Source: Rhexocercosporidium sp. MPI-PUGE-AT-0058 (Eukaryota; Ascomycota; Leotiomycetes; Helotiales). From it: a DNA stretch of 64,000 bases. This document shows, piece after piece, positions 57,539 through 64,000 of this stretch (positions within the stretch are counted from its first letter, which is position 1; each line of letters begins with the position of its first letter). The stretch covers positions 1,550,001-1,614,000 of the forward strand of contig JAGTJL010000003.1 in NCBI GenBank assembly GCA_020746875.1, in the 5' to 3' direction. The position numbers and the translations under genes are program-made. The notes beneath the pieces are model-generated. The model ran no database searches. It saw only the letters and a program-made list of their open reading frames with translations, and was not told the origin of the DNA.

Positions 57539-58099
57539 CACCCATTTCTCACTCATTGCATGTTTGGGTAAGAGGTCGACCCGTTATGAGTCTCTTATTT
57601 TGGATAACCATAACCACAGCCAGAACCTTCATTGTCTGACGCCGCTTGGAACAACCTGCATAAATATAGACAGAATCACCTTAAAATCACCCAATGGTAT
57701 GGGACCGATGCTGAGAGGCACTCCTTTTGTTACATTCATTCGACACTGAACTTGAGTAAAGAAAGCATCCCTCCCTCTCGTGTCCTCAGTTCCTCTCCGA
57801 GGCAGTTCTTCTGAGGGAGTAACAGACGAACTTTAAGATAGTAGTCAGCAGTAGTAGTCCACGTTTCTTGAACAACGGAGGACATCTTCTCATCTCCTGC
57901 ACGGATATCATCTGCTTGTCCCAAGCTAGAATACTCCTGTAGAGGCGAAGAACCGCTCTACTCTTCTTCTCGCGTGTGATCACATCAGATTTAACCACCT
58001 TCCCCCTCCAACACGATAAATGGAAGTGACAAGACTATCAACCCCAATCCCACCCGGAGAACAATGCGCGATTACGACGACTAGGTGGTCTGCCGAGCC

Positions 58100-58246
58100 C
58101 TTGGCCATTATTCCGCCGGAGGGACGAGACTCCAAGGGATTCCACTCTTCCTTTGACGCTGCCAATGCTTAGGGGCTGTGGAAAGCCAATCATGGGGAAT
58201 GCTTGCAAGGAGGGAGATGGGTAAACGGAAGGCCAACTTGGCCAAG
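58100..58246. promoter_or_regulatory. second group of GCCAAG sites, including a palindrome
   Basis: CTTGGC lies at 58100-58105, and a perfect palindrome CTTGGCCAAG at 58237-58246 contains two overlapping opposite GCCAAG sites. The group lies between pacC and the MJ1316 gene, about 1.0-1.1 kb from the latter's start, and could serve either. Confidence 0.45.
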
Positions 58247-59229
58247 AGAGCGATTACAAGAGGAAGATGAAGAAGCAGGTTTATCCACCTTGGATGCTTG
58301 AAGAATAGTAAGATGACAGATGCCAATTTTGGGATGCACACGCCGTCCAGTCCATGGCAGAAAGCAAGCAACCATTCTATAGTTCGAACCGCAAGACTGG
58401 ATCTCGTCAGATCTCATTCGTTCTTTATGCCCTCACTTAGTGGCACAGGGCTCGGGTCTGGGGAAGGAAGGACAATAGGGGTTTTCGTCTGTGACACTGC
58501 ATTTCCTCCCCAGGCGAGTTATGGTGAGCAGAATATCAGGAATAAGGAGGGAGAGAGAAGTCGCAATTAGTTCCCGAAAAGAGGTCGTAAAGTCTTGACC
58601 TTCGTAAAGCGCGGTCGGAAAGGCCGTCTGGATTCTGAGTGATGGAAGGGGCTTGGAGCTTGCTTTGGAGTCTGGGATGGGGGAGAGGGAAGGGTACTGT
58701 AGGGCTGGCGCTAAATGTCGTGATGGTAAAAGTCCTGTAGCGCACCACAGCACCGGAATCGACGTCTGCATCCCAACTCAAAGTCTTGGGCCATGCTTTC
58801 CGACCTTTCTACATCCCCCTCGTCCTAATACGATACGATACTCAAGCGGGCAATTGATCAATTGATTAGAAAGAATATGTAATAGTCTTATTGTTTGTAT
58901 CTGGCTGGGACATTGTTTCATCAATGCCGTCGCAATCCACTTTGACTCATTTGAAGAGGCTGAGTTCGCTCTCGATGAGCACAATGCAGCAATGCTCGCT
59001 CCTACCTCAAAATTAACGGCGAGTGACTCAAAGTCTGGAGCTCTTTCCATATGTAAGGAGCTTCTTGTTCCAATTGATTTGAGCATTTCAATTCCTTCAC
59101 ATCATCCGTTCATCCAAGCAATTGTTCAATCATTCCTCTTCTCCACGAACTGGAACATCGTCCCTAGAGACGATCCCCAACCAACTGTCTACTTCCAAGC
59201 CTTCTCTAAGAACCCTCGGTCTTTCATCA

Positions 59230-61408
59230 ATGGCGTTCGATCTTAATGATTTGGAAGCTGCCGAGTTGCAGACATTCCTAGCAGAGAAATACAATACACC
59301 TTCCGCGGAATGGCTCATTGGTCTCGAGAGACAATTTGGGGCTCTACAAGCTCTCCTCGAACAAGGCAATGCTCCAACCCAAAACGAATCAAACGATAGC
59401 GACAACGAAGAAAGTACCAGTCCTAGTGCAGCTCGGGCAGCAGCGCTTCCCGCCGTCAAGTTGATCTATCGGACTCTTCTCATTGGCACTGATGAATCCC
59501 TCGTCTGTTACGCTTTCGGCACCATCTCTCAGAGTCTTTTTGAAGACATCTTCTGGCAAAAGATCGACGAAGCGAGGAACGAAACCCCGGAGACTGGAGC
59601 TGAGGTTTACAAGGCTCGAGCTGGCCACTTCGAGCTACGCTTTGGTGGCTACCATTTCGATATATCCTATGACCGGTGGGAAGGGCTTGTCCGAAAGTAA
59701 GAGTAGATCGTCAGCATGCGTTTTATGACACTAGTTACTGATAATGATGACCAGGCATTCCAATATCCTAGACGCCCCAGTAGCATTCCTCAAAGAGAGG
59801 GAAGCGGAGGAGGTCTATACACGCGTTACGAAGACTCAAGGGATCCGAATGGGACATGACCGCTTAGTCTCCGCATTGGGTCCCGATGTCTTCGGGATGG
59901 CATTTTACTATCTGCGTGCACATGCAATCGAGCGCGGTACATTTCACAACTCTTTTCTCCTTCGTCATGAAGGCCGCTTCATGCATACCCAGCACATTCT
60001 GTGCCTTATTGAAAAGGCTCTGACAAGATTAACAAAACGAGGCGACCCTTGGTCCTTGCAGCATGTGGTCGCAGAAGTCTTCAACGGCATTTTGGCTGGC
60101 GAAACGTTTGTCTCCCAGTGCCATACATGTCGCGAGCCGCTACCAGAACGCACTCCACCAGCTTTGACTCCTCTATCTCAATCGGTGTTGATGAGAGTGA
60201 GAGCTCAGCCTATAGCCGCGAAGCTGGATTTCCCCTCCTTCATTAAAATCAACGTGGAATACAATGGGTCGAGTTCCATATCGCATGGAGAGCTCCTAGG
60301 TATTATTGAAGGCCATATAGAAAGGCTTCGTATCAGTAAGTTGGAATTTTCCATAGCGACGGTTGTTACGTGCTCGAGTGCTCCCTGTCCTTTATAATTT
60401 GAGTCACATTAGCATCCTACTTACATTGTCAATAGGCATCTTGAAATTACCGAAGATGATTGTGGCCAAGGACGCGCGTCCATCATGTATCGTCTGGCCG
60501 GGCAGGCTATTCGAGACGAGCATGGAGACAACGAAAGTCAATAATTGGGTTTATATCATGGGCATCAAAGCCGCCAAAGCAGACTCGGTACACCTGACCC
60601 TACAAGCATCTTCAAGTTTAATGTCCTCCAATGACTAGAGAATTTTGTTTATGTCCTCGTTCCTGCATATATGCTAATAATATCTTAAGGAGACCCAGGG
60701 TGAACTCGAGAGTGTGGTGGATAGTTGGACTCATACCCTTGTCTCGCGAGAAGACTTGTAGGTAATCCCCAAGTTGGCCGTCCTCATCGATATTTCTTGA
60801 AGTTGTCTGGGCCGGTGTGCACCGTCCATACCCAGATTGACCCTCCCCACAATGAATTCTCACTTCTAGCAAAGCTAACTTCCCTACGCAGTGACGGTTC
60901 TTCATGCTTCGTCAGCGCAAACCTCTTGGACAGCTCAGAAATGACAGGTACATTCATTAATTCTACCGAGTCTTTCAGACGAAATCCAATATCTGGACCG
61001 AAAAGAAATGAAGTCACTGTGGAAAGTCCCAAATCAAACAATACCCCCAAGAAAAACAAGAAGAAGCTGCAGGAAAAGCTGCAGCAGCAGAAACAAGAAC
61101 TTTCAAACAGTGGGCCGTCATCCAGCCTCAGAACTGCCTCAGATGTCCTCAGTCGTCTCAAGTATGACCCCAATACATTCGATATTGACGACTTCAAAAT
61201 CGGCTATGAGGATCGCGTTGAAGGAAGGATAAAAGAAAAGCCCGCGGCAGATTGGGAACTGGACACACAGCATGACGAATTCATTCCGGAGCATCGAATC
61301 CAGTATTTCAAGAAGTGCCCTCCAAATGGACAGTCTCCCGAGATCATGTGGGACAAGGGAAAGAGAATAGACAGATTCTTCAACTCGGGTAACTCCAGGC
61401 AGCCCTGA
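59230..61408 (+). CDS. MJ1316-domain protein with poly(A)-polymerase-like region
   Basis: Five exons, 59230-59696, 59755-60335, 60436-60587, 60690-60757 and 60892-61408, give 594 aa. The last 90 residues are the MJ1316 (DUF504) domain: TASDVLSRLKYDPNTFDIDD, YEDRVEGRI, then DEFIPEHRIQYFK. It is proposed to recognise modified RNA ends. The preceding part resembles the fungal PAP/nucleotidyltransferase-like proteins fused to MJ1316, with HFELRFGGYHFDISYDR and the later FPSFIKINVEYNG and IVWPGRLFE blocks. In the expected catalytic loop (FGTISQSLFEDIFWQ, residues 96-110) the paired acidic residues of an active enzyme are not evident. The true 5' end may extend upstream in another frame (58866-59246). 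The family call for the C-terminus is good, that for the N-terminus moderate. Confidence 0.7.
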
Positions 61409-61831
61409 GACTTGGGATTTGAAGATTGTATTATCATGTCATCGGATGTGGACGAGCGAAGGGGGAAGGGGCTTGGTGTTTGGACTGCATTAATACTAGA
61501 GATAGCCATGGATACCCCAATGACATCTTCAGCGTTGTACGGATGCTTTTAATATAAGGAACATTGTTCTTATGGATGTGAGTGATCTAAATACCTCGGT
61601 AACTAGGGATACTTACTTCAGCAAAGGCATCGGATAAGGACCCGGAATGAACCCCACCATTACCCCTCCATCCACTCGTCCATCCTACGAGGTACTAAGT
61701 CATAAATCATACTCACAACAACATCATATATCCACACCTTATAGCCGCAATCCTCACAATTCTCAACTTCTCAACACTCTGATCTTATTCTCATCCATCT
61801 GTGTGCAACAGGAAGAAAACAAGCTCCCAAA
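61409..61831. other. intergenic region
   Basis: 423 bp holding the promoter of the NTF2-like gene. A short open frame from 61647 runs into that gene's first exon in a different frame and looks spurious. Confidence 0.6.
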
Positions 61832-62773
61832 ATGGCACATTCCTACAAATCCGCCATCCCACCAGGAATCCAGCTCGACGAAGGCATCCGCGCCTTCTTC
61901 GAGGAATTTTACAAGACGAGCGATACACCGGATGCGCATGATAGGTACGCGGACTCGTTTACGGCAGATGCGGATTTTATTATGGCTAGTAAGAGGGCGA
62001 GGGGGAGGGATGGTGAGTTTCTTCTTTACTTCTTCTCTATTTATTTCTCCAAGCTTTGAGATTGGGATTGGTTTTGGTTTTGGCCTTAGAATCTGGGTTT
62101 GGATGATAGAAGTTAAGTGTAGAAAGGGATGGGATGAGACGGGATATTAGGCTTCCGATCGGTCGTTTTTGGGGTCATTGTTATCCCACTATCTGGAGTT
62201 CCTCTTATTTATGTTTTGACAATTTCCGAATCGGGAGATCCGTAGAACTTGGTCGCCAAAGTGAATAATGGGAGGACGGCGAATATGGTTTAGGAGAAAT
62301 GAAACCAGCATACTGACACTATACAACATGTCAGAAATCCTAGCTCTCCGCAAAGGCATGTGGGCAACAGTCGCTTCGCGTCTGCATACACCGGTCAAGA
62401 TCTTCCCTTTTGGGTCTGGTGCTGATGAGCTTATGCTGTTTGGAACGGTGAAGTATGAGTTGAAGGATGGGAGGAAGGCTGAGGTGAGTTTTGTCTGTTT
62501 CCTTTTCTGGGTTTTGTTTGGGGGAGGAGCTTGAGGTGGGACAGGGTTAAGCGAGAGGAAAGAGCTGATGGGTGGAATATAGGTCGAGTGGGCTGCTAGA
62601 GCTAAGATGGCGAAGGTTGATGGGGAGTGGAAGATGGGATTCTATCAGGTGTACTTAGTGAGTTCTGAGACTTTACTTGATAGTCGAGACTAGAAAGAGA
62701 AAGATAGTGCTTAGGGACCTTGAGACTGATTCGAGTGATGTAGGATACTGCTGCTATGCAGAACGCCAAATGA
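61832..62773 (+). CDS. SnoaL/NTF2-like small protein
   Basis: Four exons, 61832-62012, 62335-62483, 62583-62657 and 62744-62773, give 144 aa. The order of segments fits the NTF2-like cone fold: an N-terminal helix (IRAFFEEFYKTSDTP), a DRYADSFTADADFIMAS segment, a central helix (EILALRKGMWATVASR), and strands ending EVEWAARAKMAKVDGEWKM and FYQVYL. This superfamily covers small enzymes and ligand-binding proteins; fungal stand-alone members of this type are mostly uncharacterised. Intron 1 is unusually long for this window (322 nt), and the last exon encodes only nine residues. No specific substrate is proposed. Confidence 0.8.
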
Positions 62774-63178
62774 GGATGCGAGCATGTAAGGATACTTGGA
62801 AGCAACTAAGTCTTCAAAAGAGAATTGCGTGTGGGTTTCGGACAGAATTGGGCTGAGACATTGAAAGACGTGGAAAATGTACTTTATACTGTCAGCTTGC
62901 TAGCTTCAGCACTCTTCTATTTCCAGGATCTAAATGAAGCCAATAGAGAATAGTTGGTAGCTAGTCGAATTTGCCGCATTCTCATGCTCCACGAGCGTCT
63001 CGCTGTTGAATCCAGATCCACCAACTGACAGTTTCGGCCCGCTGATAGTGGAACGGGTGAAATCTTCCGTCGTGATATGTACGCATCCATGCAGTCCGGC
63101 CAACGCCTTTTTGAAAAAGCCCAAGAACGCCAGACCCCACACTCAGCCAGAAATACACACAGAACAGCTTCTCCCCAC
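62774..63178. other. convergent 3' intergenic region
   Basis: 405 bp between convergent genes; nothing recognisable in it. Confidence 0.6.
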
Positions 63179-63985
63179 TCAATCCATATCCATACCATCT
63201 TCATCCGCATCCTGCACGAGAACCTTCCTCCTCTCCTTCATCTTCCCAAACACCTTGCTCTTCTCTCTCTCCAGCGGCGCCTCCTCGACCTCCTCGCCAA
63301 GCTCAGCAGCCTTCGCCCTCTCGCTCGCGCGCATCTTCGGCAGCAGGTGCTCGTTCTCGGCAACCAGCTTGCGGTTCGCCTCCTTCTCGCGCTCCTTGTT
63401 GCCAGCCATGCGCTTCTTATAGAAGACTCTTTCGCGACGCTGGCGGATCTCTGATACTCTCTCCATAGCGTTGAGCGTCTTGGCTACCAGGTCACGGTTG
63501 TAGCGGACGGGAACGTTGCGGCGTGCGGCGAAGGTGAGTGTGCTGTCTACGACCATTTCTTTGCCGGCGGACTTGCGGAAGGCTTTGGTCCACTTCAGCT
63601 TGCGGGGGTTACGCTTCATTTTGAACTGTAAGGGAGGGTGAGTGTTAGTAAGGTACTTGTAGATATGGGGATCGGTGTGGCAGAGATCGAAGGGAGGGGG
63701 TTTCGTACATTCTTGTGGCACTTCGACCGGCAGAATCTGAAGAGTCTGGCATCGTTGCGGACGAATGTGATACCCTTCTATAGAAACAATTAGCACCATG
63801 CCTCTCATAAACTGTCTCCCCAGGGTTTGCATCGAGCTTCCTAAAGTGCAGGGCTGATTCAATCGAACAGCCCACACTGTCGCAACCCAATCAAAGCACC
63901 CCCATTCAAAGGAACTTCCAGGGATTCAAAAACGTACCGAAGGGTAGCACGGCTGCGAGCAGAAATAACAGGTCTCGATCCTCAT
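63179..63985 (-). CDS. rlp24: ribosome biogenesis protein Rlp24
   Basis: Three exons on the minus strand, 63985-63938, 63777-63709 and 63625-63179, give 187 aa. The eL24-like zinc motif is complete (CYFCSQPC, then [10 protein letters not shown]), followed by [15 protein letters not shown]. The long C-terminal helix and charged tail ([11 protein letters not shown], then an acidic end) distinguish Rlp24 from ribosomal protein eL24. Rlp24 occupies the eL24 site on pre-60S particles until the AAA-ATPase Drg1 removes it in the cytoplasm. The start codon lies 15 bp from the window edge, so the promoter is outside. Confidence 0.93.
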
Positions 63986-64000
63986 TGTGGCGACGTTGTT

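Larger units (their letters stand above)
56834..59229. other. 2.4 kb divergent region between pacC and the MJ1316 gene
   Basis: No complete gene was recognised, but the right end (about 58866-59246) has an open, coding-like frame that may belong to the MJ1316 gene (see findings). The part nearest pacC carries a GA-rich tract (57034-57051) and a dense cluster of GCCAAG hexamers. Confidence 0.5.

Noticed and set aside
60430..60545. Alternative frame in exon 3 of the MJ1316 gene (protein-like, ends at a stop)
   Set aside because: It breaks the frame with both flanking exons, while the chosen frame continues the conserved WPGRLFE and VNNWVYIMG segments.

Overview
The window is nuclear DNA of a filamentous ascomycete fungus. 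Genes are dense, transcribed from both strands, and split by many 45-65 nt GT-AG introns with CTAAC/CTGAC-type branch sites. The proteins are typical of Pezizomycotina (PalB, PacC, Vts1, TFIIIC TPR subunit, Rcm1, Rlp24, DUF3602, MJ1316-PAP). The protein style looks like Leotiomycetes, but I cannot prove the class from sequence alone. I see no transposon, CRISPR array, rRNA or convincing tRNA. Most gene models below were assembled by hand from exon phases and splice sites, and their total lengths were checked to be divisible by three.

Layout. 1-3.3 kb: no recognisable gene. 3.3-6.1 kb (-): palB calpain. 6.9-8.1 (+): peroxisomal adenine-nucleotide carrier. 9.7-10.2 (+): ribosomal protein eL29, four tiny exons. 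11.8-13.7 (+): Vts1 SAM-domain RNA-binding protein. 14.4-17.9 (+): TFIIIC TPR subunit. 20.7-21.4 (+): GPI-anchored wall protein. 22.9-25.8 (+): LCAT/lipase-like hydrolase. 26.6-27.5 (-): glutathione transferase. 27.9-28.3 (+): complex I B12 subunit. 28.6-29.4 (-): SAP18. 29.8-30.9 (+): Prp18. 31.3-31.9 (+): unknown small protein. 32.0-32.5 (-): GFA/CENP-V-fold protein. 33.1-35.1 (+): Rcm1/NSUN5 rRNA methyltransferase. 35.6-37.1 (+): mitochondrial PP2C (PDH phosphatase type). 38.4-40.5 (+): MFS transporter. 41.3-41.9 (-): DUF3602. 41.9-47.2: a 5.3 kb gene-poor stretch ending in a pyrimidine-rich, microsatellite-rich leader. 47.2-48.7 (+): C2H2 protein. 49.4-50.5 (+): unknown membrane protein. 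51.5-53.9 (+): ING/PHD protein. 54.9-56.8 (-): PacC. 59.2-61.4 (+): MJ1316-domain PAP-like protein. 61.8-62.8 (+): NTF2-like protein. 63.2-64.0 (-): Rlp24.

The most interesting theme is ambient-pH signalling. The protease PalB and its substrate PacC lie on the same strand about 49 kb apart. The pacC upstream region holds seven GCCAAG (PacC consensus) hexamers in 398 bp, against about 0.2 expected by chance. Other notable points are an apparent +1 frameshift at the 5' end of the MJ1316-PAP gene, with loss of nucleotidyltransferase catalytic residues; an eL29 promoter carrying Tbf1-like and Cbf1-like sites; two GC-AG introns; an in-frame 51 nt intron in the GFA gene; and the microsatellite-packed leader of the C2H2 gene. 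No wholly new multi-gene system was found.
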